Shown: positions 54,282 through 62,823 of the stretch, piece after piece
Numbering within the stretch: the stretch's first letter is position 1
Layout: each line of letters opens with the position of its first letter
Notes under the pieces: generated by a model
Database searches by the model: none
Told to the model about the DNA's origin: nothing
What the model saw: only the letters and a program-made list of their open reading frames with translations
Assembly (NCBI GenBank): GCA_944326465.1
Contig: CALVEB010000003.1
Location: 1-64,000, forward strand
Source of the DNA: Candidatus Gastranaerophilales bacterium
GTDB taxonomy: Bacteria > Cyanobacteriota > Vampirovibrionia > Gastranaerophilales > Gastranaerophilaceae
DNA length: 64,000 bases
Direction of reading: 5' to 3'
Program-made: the position numbers and the translations under genes

Positions 54282-54953
54282 GTGGCAGATTTAATTTCAG
54301 TTGTTATACCAACATATAATGGTGAAAAGTACATAAAAGATTGTATAGAAAGTATTCAATCACAAGACTTTCCACACGAAATAATAGTGATTGACGATAT
54401 ATCAACAGATCGTACGGTAGAAATAGCTCGTTCTATGGGGTGTAGAGTAATAGTAAATACTGAACATAAAGGACAAATGGCAGGTAAAAACACCGGCATA
54501 AGAGAAGCAAAAGGGAATTATTGGTTGACTATAGATCAGGATGACATGCTCGTTAATAATGCTCTACAAATGCTTTATGATGAAATGCAAAAAGACTTGA
54601 GTTATCAAATAGTTATGGCTCAATTAAAGAATTTCTGTTCTCCAGACACTCCTCAACAAGCAAAATTTGTCAATCCGAAACCATTTACCAATATATTGAC
54701 AGGATCAACTCTGTTTAAAAAAGAAGTATTTAACACAATCGGTTTTTTTAGAGAAGATACTATCACTGGGGATGTTATCGATTTAAGGGAACGTTTAGAG
54801 AAAAATGGTTTAACAATCCACATGGTAAATTTCATTACATGTAATCGTAGAATTCATGAAACGAACTATGGCATTACGAACCAAGCCGATGAATATAAAG
54901 ACTATGCAAAGATATTAAGAGATAAAATTAAAAACCGTAAAATCGGTGTTTAA
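54282..54953 (+). CDS. Small family 2 glycosyltransferase
   Basis: The 223-residue protein is a minimal GT-A transferase: LISVVIPTYNGEKYIKDCIE, VIDDISTDRT near residue 36 and DQDD at 85-88. Its C-terminal third is clearly related to the fragment at 61437-61694 (NRRIHETNYG versus NRRIHTSNFG; EYKDYAKILRDK versus EFKDYAKSLRDR). It has its own promoter and a GAGGAA ribosome site. It converges with the second module's last gene with a four-base overlap, so whether it belongs to the phage, the second module or the host is open. Confidence 0.85.
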   Translation: MADLISVVIPTYNGEKYIKDCIESIQSQDFPHEIIVIDDISTDRTVEIARSMGCRVIVNTEHKGQMAGKNTGIREAKGNYWLTIDQDDMLVNNALQMLYDEMQKDLSYQIVMAQLKNFCSPDTPQQAKFVNPKPFTNILTGSTLFKKEVFNTIGFFREDTITGDVIDLRERLEKNGLTIHMVNFITCNRRIHETNYGITNQADEYKDYAKILRDKIKNRKIGV

Positions 54954-56491
54954 CAAGCTTTTGCTAATATATCAAAGTCTTTATCTAACTCTTTTTGAAA
55001 TAAGAAGTTAAATCTCATTTCAAAATCGTATAAATTCTTATATCCTAAGTTTTTACATATAACATTCATTGGTACATTTTTATCTAATAGCAATTTTACA
55101 TGGGTATTTAATAAGACTGTAGAGTCATCCATATCTACATTTTCATAAATTACTCCAGTGCCTTTTTTGTCTAACATATCAAGCAATATTGGGTGTAATT
55201 TAAGAGTCCTTATTGCGTGAAGGTGGAAATATTTTCTAAATCGGGTTTTTTGATAAATTTTATCTATTTTGACAGTCCCTTCTTTAAAATTAATATCGTT
55301 GTAATTTAAAGCGGCTAGCTCTTGTGGGGATATACCTAAACAAATAGTCCATAACTTTGGCGATTTTTCGCTTATTAATTTATTAATCTCTTTAATAGAT
55401 AAGCATTCTTGTTCTCTAATGGGCAATATTTTCTTAAATTTAAAAATAGCAACATTGTTTGTATCCATATATTCTTTATAAATATGATTCAGAATATTCA
55501 TCATACATCTCACAGAAGCTATTGAATAACCCTCTGATATTTTTATATCTTGAAAGTCTTCAGCCATATTCTGAGATATATCTTTTAATTCAGTATCTTT
55601 AAAATAAGGGATTAAATGAGTTTGTAAAAAACTAAAACTACCTTCCGAGTGTCTTTCTTTCATAAATTTATGTGCTGCATCAATAAATTTCATTGTTTTA
55701 AAATCAATATTTTCTGTTTCCATAGAGGCATATTTATTACTGTTATATATTTCAGGTGAAGGATTCCTTTTTGTTAAAATATATTCCATTGAGTATTTTT
55801 TCTTTAAGTATTTGCTCATAGTTATATCCGCAGGAATATCAACAGGATCGAACTCTTTTTCTAATAGTTTAATACAATGTTGATACGAATATCGTTTCGG
55901 ATTTAAATATAGGTTTTCAAATTTATTAAGAACTTCTTGTGAAAATCTTTTGGGCGGAAGATAACCCTCTCTCGGAACAAAAGCATTTATTCCTTCAAGT
56001 CTATATGCTCTGTTTTTTGCAACAACTGTTTCAGGAGCACATTTTAAAGCAGGGTATTGATTTGAAATATCCCTAACTTTCTTATATAAAGTTTTTCCCA
56101 TAAGATTTGTTGTAGCCTTATATAAAATATAGTATTTGATAACATTCCGTTTTTGGATAGCGTTTAAATTATTGAAGTGTTCTATTTCTGTTTTTTTATC
56201 AAAAAATAGACACGGATCAATTGTTTTTAAACTTAAATTATTTAAATCTCCATTACAATTGTTTTTTACCCAGTTATCAAAATTAACTTTCTTTTTTGAT
56301 ATGGTTGGTTTTGAGGATACCTTTTTAATAGAATAATGTTTCTCTGAAGTTTGAATTATAAATTTTGTATCTAGCAGTTCTTTTAAGATTTCTTGTAGAG
56401 TTTCTTCATTGTCGCATTCTGTCATTGTTTGAATTTCATCAAAAGTAAAATCTTTTAAACTTTTAATTATTCTAATTAGTTTTTGTTTCAT
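54950..56491 (-). CDS. MuA-like DNA-binding region fused to an inactive tyrosine-recombinase-like domain (paralogue 1)
   Basis: The 513-residue protein has an N-terminal winged-helix-like domain (1-57). Residues about 100-240 resemble the end-binding HTH region of Mu-type transposases (YRLEGINAFVPREG; LYLNPKRYSYQHCIKLLEKE). A SAM-like core-binding domain (about 268-345) and a tyrosine-recombinase-like catalytic fold (about 363-500) follow. The first catalytic arginine is replaced by S388 (LGISPQELAAL instead of GLR), the HxxR region reads LLNTHVK, and the nucleophile position is F494. The protein thus looks unable to cut DNA. It ends the leftward four-gene module. A regulatory or target-selecting role is inferred. 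Confidence 0.75.
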   Translation of the reverse strand: MKQKLIRIIKSLKDFTFDEIQTMTECDNEETLQEILKELLDTKFIIQTSEKHYSIKKVSSKPTISKKKVNFDNWVKNNCNGDLNNLSLKTIDPCLFFDKKTEIEHFNNLNAIQKRNVIKYYILYKATTNLMGKTLYKKVRDISNQYPALKCAPETVVAKNRAYRLEGINAFVPREGYLPPKRFSQEVLNKFENLYLNPKRYSYQHCIKLLEKEFDPVDIPADITMSKYLKKKYSMEYILTKRNPSPEIYNSNKYASMETENIDFKTMKFIDAAHKFMKERHSEGSFSFLQTHLIPYFKDTELKDISQNMAEDFQDIKISEGYSIASVRCMMNILNHIYKEYMDTNNVAIFKFKKILPIREQECLSIKEINKLISEKSPKLWTICLGISPQELAALNYNDINFKEGTVKIDKIYQKTRFRKYFHLHAIRTLKLHPILLDMLDKKGTGVIYENVDMDDSTVLLNTHVKLLLDKNVPMNVICKNLGYKNLYDFEMRFNFLFQKELDKDFDILAKAC

Positions 56492-56513
56492 ATTTGTTTC
56501 CTTTCTTATTGAA

Positions 56514-58064
56514 TTAATACATCCCTTTCAAAATATCTACTTGAGGTTCTTCATTGTCTAGTAAAAATCCGTATCTTGATATAAACATATCTAGATTTTT
56601 TAACCCAAGTTTTTTATAAATTATGTGTATTGAAACGTTATTATCGAGCATTAATTTAACATATGTGTTTTGAAGTACATTTGCATTAGTTATGTCTAAT
56701 GATTCATAAATTAATCCCTCTATTCGACCTTTATCAAGTAAATCTATTAAAAGAGGGTGTAATTTTAAAATTCGCATTTGATATAATTCTCTATGTAATC
56801 TTATGCTCCTGTTACAAAATGTCCTATTTATGTGGACACTTTGATTAGAAAAATCAATCATTGAATAATCAAGAGCAACGAGTTCCTGTAAGGATATTCC
56901 CAATAGTAAAATCCATAATCCTGCCGACTTATTCTTTATTAAATCTTTGATTTCTTGTTCATTTAAAACCTCTGTCTCCAAAATGGGTAATAGTTTATTT
57001 GATTTTAGCATTAGTGGATATTTCATACCCGTATAACATAATAGAATACTATTCAAAGTTGTTATCACACTTTTAATGGTTCCTATTGCTAGTCCTTCTT
57101 TTAACATTTCTGACTGAAATTTCATTGCAAGTTCAGGTGTTATATCGTCAATATTATAATCTCCAAAAAACGGTATAATATGTCGTCTTATAGAACAAAT
57201 TGAAGCCTGAGATAAATTTTGTCTTTCCATATAATCCAAAGTAAATTTGTAAAAAAGTTTGTTTGGCAGTGATTTGGCAGTTCTATTGATATCATAAAAT
57301 TTATTAATAATTTCTTTTGGACTATTTTTTCTCTTCGCAAGAAGCTCTTCAGGTGTGTACTTTGAATTCATATACCGGCTTAAAGTTGCTGATGTTGGGA
57401 CAAATTCTTTACCATATTTAGTTTTTAATATCGCAACACAATGTTTATATGAATATTTATCTGAGGATAAATACATTTTTTCAAATTCATCAAGAATTTC
57501 TTGTGGGTATCTTCTAACATTCTTATCAATATGGTCTTTCTTTAAGAATGCATCTATACCCCTTTGTTTAAAATGTCTTTTCTTGGCGATAAAACCTGAA
57601 TATGATATTTTCAAATCAGGATTTATTTTACTTATATCAAATAAGAATTGAGCTAACTCTCTCCCGGAATAAGTACTTGCTAATTTCATTAATGAATAAT
57701 TACGAACTATGTTAGCTTTGCTTTCATCGTTTGCTTCTTCGTAGATTTTTCCATACGTTTCGTCATCAAAAAACGTAACCGGATTTATTTTGTTAAAATT
57801 TATATTTTTTATGTCTCCTTTAAAGTTTACGCTCAACCATTTATTTACGTTAGGATTTACTTTTATGTGATTTTTATTTAATTTTTTCTCTAAATCACCA
57901 ATAAAAGCATACATGTTGATCCCAATTTCTTTAATCATTTTTTGCGAATCTAATTGTTTTAGGAATAAATCTAAATCAAATGAGTCGTTTTCTAAAACTG
58001 ATAACAAATCCTCTTTTTTAAATGTCTTTAGTGTCTTGATTAATTTCAATAGTTTCTGCTTCAT
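56514..58064 (-). CDS. MuA-like DNA-binding region fused to a degenerate tyrosine-recombinase-like domain (paralogue 2)
   Basis: The 516-residue protein has the same layout as its neighbour and is clearly its duplicate (MKQKLLKLIKTLK versus MKQKLIRIIKSLK). The Mu-type segment is best seen at 154-235 (SYSGFIAKKRHFKQRGIDAF; LDEFEKMYLSSDKYSYKHCV), which parallels residues about 130-180 of the MuA-like protein at 11740. In the recombinase-like half, S391 replaces the first catalytic arginine (LGISLQELVAL) and the HxxR region reads NVLQNTY, but Y498 remains near the nucleophile position. It overlaps the ATPase gene by 47 bases and is 22 bases upstream of paralogue 1. Confidence 0.75.
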   Translation of the reverse strand: MKQKLLKLIKTLKTFKKEDLLSVLENDSFDLDLFLKQLDSQKMIKEIGINMYAFIGDLEKKLNKNHIKVNPNVNKWLSVNFKGDIKNINFNKINPVTFFDDETYGKIYEEANDESKANIVRNYSLMKLASTYSGRELAQFLFDISKINPDLKISYSGFIAKKRHFKQRGIDAFLKKDHIDKNVRRYPQEILDEFEKMYLSSDKYSYKHCVAILKTKYGKEFVPTSATLSRYMNSKYTPEELLAKRKNSPKEIINKFYDINRTAKSLPNKLFYKFTLDYMERQNLSQASICSIRRHIIPFFGDYNIDDITPELAMKFQSEMLKEGLAIGTIKSVITTLNSILLCYTGMKYPLMLKSNKLLPILETEVLNEQEIKDLIKNKSAGLWILLLGISLQELVALDYSMIDFSNQSVHINRTFCNRSIRLHRELYQMRILKLHPLLIDLLDKGRIEGLIYESLDITNANVLQNTYVKLMLDNNVSIHIIYKKLGLKNLDMFISRYGFLLDNEEPQVDILKGMY

Positions 58065-58746
58065 TTTTCATTACCTCCTTAAGTAGTATTTCATCAATTG
58101 AGTTTAATCCGTTTGATTTTGCAAATAATTCAGCCTTATTTAACAACTTAACTATTTGTCTGAATCTTTTAATATATGTGTAAATATATTTGATGGCACA
58201 ATCTGTCATTTCGACTTCGGATAATTCTTTTACTATGAGTTTAATGTCCTCTTTTGAGAACATTTCAAACTTGATTATTTCAGACAACCTGTCATACAAA
58301 TGCTTAAATTTTTTGAGTCTTGATTTTGCACTTGTCATACCAATTAAAACTAAAGGGACATTCGTTCTATCATGAATGTCCCTTAATGTCTCAACGGATC
58401 TTGAATCTATTGTTAAATACTCAATTTCATCAACCATAAGCACCTGTGGTTTTAGGATTAAATTTTTGATTACCTGATTAAAACAATCAGATGTTGTATA
58501 ACTTGGAATTTCTCCCATATTGTCCAAGATTTCACTTAATAACCATCTTGATGACATTTGCTGATTACACCTGATCAAAAGGGCATCATTTTTAAAAGCC
58601 CACCAATTTACGGTTTGGGTTTTTCCCAGTCCGGGTTCTCCATAGACAAGTCCCATGCCGGGGACACCTTCAGGGCGATTTTGTAAATTATTCATCATCG
58701 TAATGAATTTTTTTACATTGTTTGTTTTTACAAAAACTTTTCTCAT
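58018..58746 (-). CDS. MuB/TnsC/TniB-like transposition ATPase (second module)
   Basis: The 242-residue AAA+ protein has Walker A GEPGLGKT (36-43), Walker B VLMVDEIE (102-109) and a sensor-like LVLIGMT. It lacks the N-terminal HTH of the phage MuB-like protein. Position after a MuA-like gene indicates that it activates that transposase and selects targets. It starts 11 bases after the transposase stop and overlaps the next gene by 47 bases. Confidence 0.88.
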   Translation of the reverse strand: MRKVFVKTNNVKKFITMMNNLQNRPEGVPGMGLVYGEPGLGKTQTVNWWAFKNDALLIRCNQQMSSRWLLSEILDNMGEIPSYTTSDCFNQVIKNLILKPQVLMVDEIEYLTIDSRSVETLRDIHDRTNVPLVLIGMTSAKSRLKKFKHLYDRLSEIIKFEMFSKEDIKLIVKELSEVEMTDCAIKYIYTYIKRFRQIVKLLNKAELFAKSNGLNSIDEILLKEVMKNEAETIEINQDTKDI

Positions 58747-58757
58747 TCTTCTCCTTT

Positions 58758-60833
58758 CTACTTATAGATTTCTTTATATTCATTTGACTGTATGTAACTT
58801 GCTAACCATAGTCGGTCTTCTTGGTTTATGCACCCATTTTGCATATGCCATTCATATCTTTCATAATTGCTATTAAAATATGGTCGTGCGGCAGGTGAGG
58901 ATGAGTGAACCACAGGGATAAACTTTTTATCTTTTACTAATTCTTGTTCTGTAGTTTGACCAAGTTCTGCACTTTTTAGTGGTCGTTCTCCCATATCTTC
59001 TATTAATTCTTTTTCAATTAAATCTATGTCTTCAATATTAAAATATTCTTTTACGGCTTTTATTGTTTTTCGTCTTAACGAAGCTTGTTTTTGAATTTTA
59101 TGTTTATAATCCTCTATGTCTTTAATGTCTCCCATTTGATTAGCGAGGGGGTGTGTTTCGGTTACTCGATGGGCTTTGCATATAAACTCTCCTCTAAGTG
59201 AATACACTTTAATCGAAGTTAAGTCGAATAAACTGTATTTAATTATTGTTTTTTCTCTAATTCCGTATAAAGCCTCATCAAAGTAGTCGGCTTTTAAAAA
59301 TCTTATTCCGTTTCTGCCTATACTTTTTATTTCTTGAGCCATCATCAAATCATCTAATTGTGACTCATCAATATTCTGAGGTTCAATTTCATTTAATACT
59401 TCTTGAATTGTTTTCCCTGTATCATTAGTGCATGGTTGGGAATGTTTAAATTTGAGCCATTTATCAATAAATTTTATTGTTTGTTCTATAGTTGGGATAA
59501 AACTATTCTTTTCGTGTATAGCCTTATGTAATTTTTCGTTTCTTTTCATGTAGGCAGGTTTAGATTCGATACTTGTTCCTATATAACTTGGCATTAATTT
59601 TTCAAAGCTCTCTTGAAAATCTAAAAAGAAACGCTCGATGACTTTTGCACGAGCGTTATATGGAGTAGCATAGACTGGTTTTATTCCGAGTTTTTGATAA
59701 ATCCCTGTAAATCCTAATTCTTCAAATTTATCATCTCCGTTAAAGAACTTACTTTTAAAAGCTCTTCCATTATCTTGGTAAACAAAATCAGGGATATGAT
59801 CCATTTTTAAAATGGCATTTCTTAATGCAGATGCAATATTTTGAGTACATTCTTCTAGCATAATGTCATAGCCGACAAGTCCACCTGAACGCCAATCTAG
59901 GAATCCAAGTAATGTGGCTCTACAAGGTTTCCCTGTGAAAGGATTGATTACCTGAAAATTTAAAGTGTGTCCATCTGCGATTAATACCTGTCCCGGCTTT
60001 AATAAAGCGGCATTTCTTACTATATATGGTTCAACCTTATCCTTTAAAGCTTTCTGCCCTTCTCGCGCAAGAACCCACTTGTCGTAATTATTGTCACGAA
60101 ACCAGTCTGCATATCTTCTAAAGGTAACATCTTTGGGGAGTATTTCAACTCCACGTTCTCGTAATATTTGTTTTGTAAGGCTTATGGATTTGCCGATTGA
60201 AAAAGCGTTTGGGGATAAAAGTATTTTTAAAAAAATCTTTATTTGTTCCTCATTTAATCTTGTTCGAATCTCTCCTCGTCTTACATAATTATATTGACCA
60301 ACTAAAGCTGTCCAATCATATTTATATTCGAGTAGCCCTTTCCATCTATATAGAGATGCCGAACAAACTTTGCCTAATGTTTTATATAATTCTTCTAACA
60401 AGACTCCTGTATTGTATAGTTCCAAAAATCTCTCATCAGCATTTTTACCAATTTTAATCTTTTGCTTTTTATATTTCTTTTTGAAATCTAACCAATTCAA
60501 AACTAAATCGTATTTTGCTAATGCGAGTTTCTTTTGATTTTCTGTAATAAGTTTTTCTTGTTTGATATTGAGATTTTTAAGTTCAATAATTTCATTATCT
60601 ACACAACTCAAATCATAATATTCTTGAATGTACTTTACCTGAAGATGTTCTTCTAAACTGTTCAATTTAATCTTGTATGCTTTTTTACCTTTTATTTTTT
60701 CTGTCTTATATATATATTTATGTATGGATATTCTTACAGCTCTGTTGGTAACATTTTTCAATTTTGCAACAGTTTCGACATCTACCCATATTTCATCTCT
60801 TTTTATTTTGTCTAAAATATCGCTGTATTCCAT
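58758..60833 (-). CDS. MuA/TnsB/TniA-like DDE transposase (second module)
   Basis: The 691-residue protein has an N-terminal Mu-type DNA-binding domain (EIWVDVETVAKLKNVTNRAV), HTH end-binding region (about 190-245; LNEEQIKIFLKILLSPNAFS), RNase-H core and a Mu-type C-terminal domain. The likely catalytic triad is D287 (IADGHT), D354 (YQDNGRAF) and E400 (KVIERFF). The ATG follows AAAGGAGG by 5 bases. It is only distantly similar to the phage transposase, so this is a second, independent transposition system. No TnsA-like endonuclease or TniQ-like protein is present. Confidence 0.92.
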   Translation of the reverse strand: MEYSDILDKIKRDEIWVDVETVAKLKNVTNRAVRISIHKYIYKTEKIKGKKAYKIKLNSLEEHLQVKYIQEYYDLSCVDNEIIELKNLNIKQEKLITENQKKLALAKYDLVLNWLDFKKKYKKQKIKIGKNADERFLELYNTGVLLEELYKTLGKVCSASLYRWKGLLEYKYDWTALVGQYNYVRRGEIRTRLNEEQIKIFLKILLSPNAFSIGKSISLTKQILRERGVEILPKDVTFRRYADWFRDNNYDKWVLAREGQKALKDKVEPYIVRNAALLKPGQVLIADGHTLNFQVINPFTGKPCRATLLGFLDWRSGGLVGYDIMLEECTQNIASALRNAILKMDHIPDFVYQDNGRAFKSKFFNGDDKFEELGFTGIYQKLGIKPVYATPYNARAKVIERFFLDFQESFEKLMPSYIGTSIESKPAYMKRNEKLHKAIHEKNSFIPTIEQTIKFIDKWLKFKHSQPCTNDTGKTIQEVLNEIEPQNIDESQLDDLMMAQEIKSIGRNGIRFLKADYFDEALYGIREKTIIKYSLFDLTSIKVYSLRGEFICKAHRVTETHPLANQMGDIKDIEDYKHKIQKQASLRRKTIKAVKEYFNIEDIDLIEKELIEDMGERPLKSAELGQTTEQELVKDKKFIPVVHSSSPAARPYFNSNYERYEWHMQNGCINQEDRLWLASYIQSNEYKEIYK

Positions 60834-61436
60834 TCATACCTCCTTTAAGCATTCGTATGTTAAACTGAAGTCTTTAAATTTGGAAGTCTATTTATGGGAA
60901 ATGTGTTGTTTTGTGTCTGTAAAATAAATCAAAAAATTTTTTCAATTACCTGTTTTTTTAAAATTTCAATTACCTGAGCATTAAATTATATAAATTTTTA
61001 CCCAAAACTTTAAATATGTAGGAAATTTACACTAATAATGCTTCCATAAAAGATTTTAATTGGGTATAAATATATTTTAAGGAATGATTTTAGAGTACAA
61101 AACAATTACTCAATCTTTCGGAAATGTGTTTCCCCTTAATACGGCTAAAGTAGAGTTATATCTTCCCTTAAGACAATTTCCCTATTATTGGGAAGTTGGA
61201 TTTTAAGTAATTGAAACAAAATTTAATGTTAATTGACAGAATGCTCTATTTGTGCGATATTTAGGCATGTTGTTTATATCATCAAAGTATTTTCTAATGA
61301 CAAAAAGTGGACAAACTGGACACGATTACCTTGTCTAACCACAATTTAAGGGAAGTGCCTGAAATATAAACATAGTGCGGAAAGGCGGTATAATTGTTCA
61401 ATTACTTTTTGGTTAATATGTCCGAAGAAACGATAA
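60834..61436. other. Non-coding probable end region of the second module
   Basis: No gene is seen in these 603 bases. They hold several copies of a CAATTAC core: TTCAATTACCTG at 60941-60952 and 60965-60976 (24 apart), CAATTAC near 61103, GTAATTGAA at 61207-61215 and TTCAATTAC at 61398-61406. They also hold TTTCCCCTTAA (61129-61139) and TGGACAAACTGGACA (61308-61322). This is the expected place for the promoter and transposase-binding sites upstream of the second transposase. The right limit is set by the broken glycosyltransferase at 61437. Confidence 0.5.
61406..61426. repeat. Candidate terminal inverted repeat, right
   Basis: TTTTTGGTTAATATGTCCGAA is an imperfect inverted match of the left-hand TTGGACAGCAAAATTAACCAAAA at 6362-6384: GGACA and ATTAACCAAAA are shared, with a three-base difference in between. 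It lies 10 bases from the broken glycosyltransferase, as the left copy lies near the broken kinase gene. Confidence 0.35.
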
Positions 61437-61694
61437 TTGATACGCAAAAATGTTTTTGATATTATTGGGGATTTTGATGAGCAGGTTACAGCCGGAGAGA
61501 TTTTAGACTGGCAAACAAAAATGAAAAAGTATAATCTCAAAATCAAAAAGCTTGATTTAGTTTCAACAAACAGACGAATACATACTTCAAATTTTGGAAG
61601 AACGCAGCAAAAAACAGAATTTAAAGATTACGCAAAATCTTTACGCGATAGACTAAATATGATAAAAAACAAAATTAAAGATAAACCATCTTAA
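61437..61694 (+). pseudogene. 5'-truncated small glycosyltransferase
   Basis: Only the last 85 codons remain (IRKNVFDIIGDFDEQ to the stop), aligned with residues about 143-223 of the transferase at 54282-54953. A stop codon lies directly before it and there is no ribosome site or true start. The missing 5' part is replaced by the non-coding end region, so the gene was most likely broken by the mobile DNA. It lies directly before a radical SAM gene on the same strand. Confidence 0.75.
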
Positions 61695-61843
61695 TGCCAT
61701 AAACTCTAGCGAATATAATTTCTATTTACAAATTTAACAAAATTCATGTAAGTGCGACTTAGCCATAAGAACTATTTTTAATTGTTCACCGAACAAAATA
61801 CTCATTTTTATACTATAATAATATAGAAAAAGGAAGTATAATT
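61695..61843 (+). promoter_or_regulatory. Promoter region of the radical SAM operon
   Basis: The 149-base gap contains an inverted repeat TTGTTC ACC GAACAA (near 61779-61793) and a TATAAT-like box near 61818-61825, followed by an AAGGAAG ribosome site. It allows the downstream host genes to be transcribed despite the interruption upstream. Confidence 0.4.
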
Positions 61844-62806
61844 ATGTTACATACCTCAGACATTGAAGAAAAATTGATATCAAAAAGCTTTAAAAGAAGA
61901 TATTTAGAAGAAAATGCACGGCAACGCCTTGGAATGGAGATGCAAAAATTTCTTCTTTTTAGAGAAGGTAAGTTTATTAATCCATTAAAGAAAAATGAGC
62001 TTTTACAAGAATACTTTAAAGAAGAATATGACAATTTTTTCAATAAAAAAATTATAAATATTCCGCAGATTGAATTTTGCATTACAACAAAATGCACACT
62101 AAAATGTAAAGATTGTTGTGCTTTGATACCAAAATTTAATTCTGCCGGCCATATTGATATGACGTTTAATGATTTCAAACTTTATCTTGATAAATTAACT
62201 GCAGCAGTTGATATGATAAGACATTTTGTAATCCTCGGCGGTGAGCCTTTAATAAATCCGGACTTACCGAAAATGATTGATTATGCATGCCAACAAAATA
62301 AAATTTTTATTGTACAACTTATTACAAATGGGACAATGAAATTTAATGAAGAACTACTTTCAGCTTTAAAAAGAAATAATAAAAAAGCTTATGTGTATAT
62401 AAGCAATTATTCTATAAATGAAGCTCTAAAACCTATTTTAAAACACGAAGAAATAAAGAATACTTTAAAAGAAAATGATATAAAATTACAAATGGCCGAT
62501 AATAAAGAATGGGTCACAGAAAAAGAATTTGCCACCGACAAAACAGCAGTTGAGGTTTCACAAGAAAAAATAAAAGAATGTTTTAGAGTTCAGTGCAATC
62601 AGGTACTAAACGGACATCTTGATATTTGTTCAAAGGCTGCGACTGCACGTGAGCTTGGTTTGTTAAATATCAAAGATTCAGTTGATATCGTAAATTCAAA
62701 AGATCTAAAACAAGATTTAATAGATTTTTATACAAAAGATCTCATTGATGCATGCGAATATTGCATATTGTCAAATGAAATAACACAGCCTGCTATACAA
62801 GAATAA
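61844..62806 (+). CDS. Radical SAM protein of a surface-modification locus
   Basis: The 320-residue protein contains the [4Fe-4S]-SAM cysteines C84, C88 and C91 (CTLKCKDC) and GGEP at 132-135, with LITNGT further on. The C-terminal part has more cysteines (CFRVQC; CEYCIL) that may hold another cluster. It resembles the radical SAM half of the fusion protein at 15852-17939. Its neighbours, a glycosyltransferase and a transketolase pair, suggest modification of a sugar or nucleotide-linked substrate. The substrate is unknown. Confidence 0.87.
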   Translation: MLHTSDIEEKLISKSFKRRYLEENARQRLGMEMQKFLLFREGKFINPLKKNELLQEYFKEEYDNFFNKKIINIPQIEFCITTKCTLKCKDCCALIPKFNSAGHIDMTFNDFKLYLDKLTAAVDMIRHFVILGGEPLINPDLPKMIDYACQQNKIFIVQLITNGTMKFNEELLSALKRNNKKAYVYISNYSINEALKPILKHEEIKNTLKENDIKLQMADNKEWVTEKEFATDKTAVEVSQEKIKECFRVQCNQVLNGHLDICSKAATARELGLLNIKDSVDIVNSKDLKQDLIDFYTKDLIDACEYCILSNEITQPAIQE

Positions 62807-62823
62807 TAAAATAGGAGAGAGTA

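Larger units (their letters stand above)
54950..61436. mobile_element. Second Mu/Tn7-type transposition module
   Basis: Four leftward genes (transposase, ATPase and two chimeric recombinase-like proteins) form one operon with a 600-base repeat-bearing region upstream. The right limit coincides with a broken glycosyltransferase. No matching left end is recognised near 54950, so the module may extend over the glycosyltransferase at 54282 or may have lost its left end. Confidence 0.65.

Noticed and set aside
60834-61436. CRISPR array
   Set aside because: The repeats are short, irregularly spaced and in both orientations; no cas genes occur in the window.
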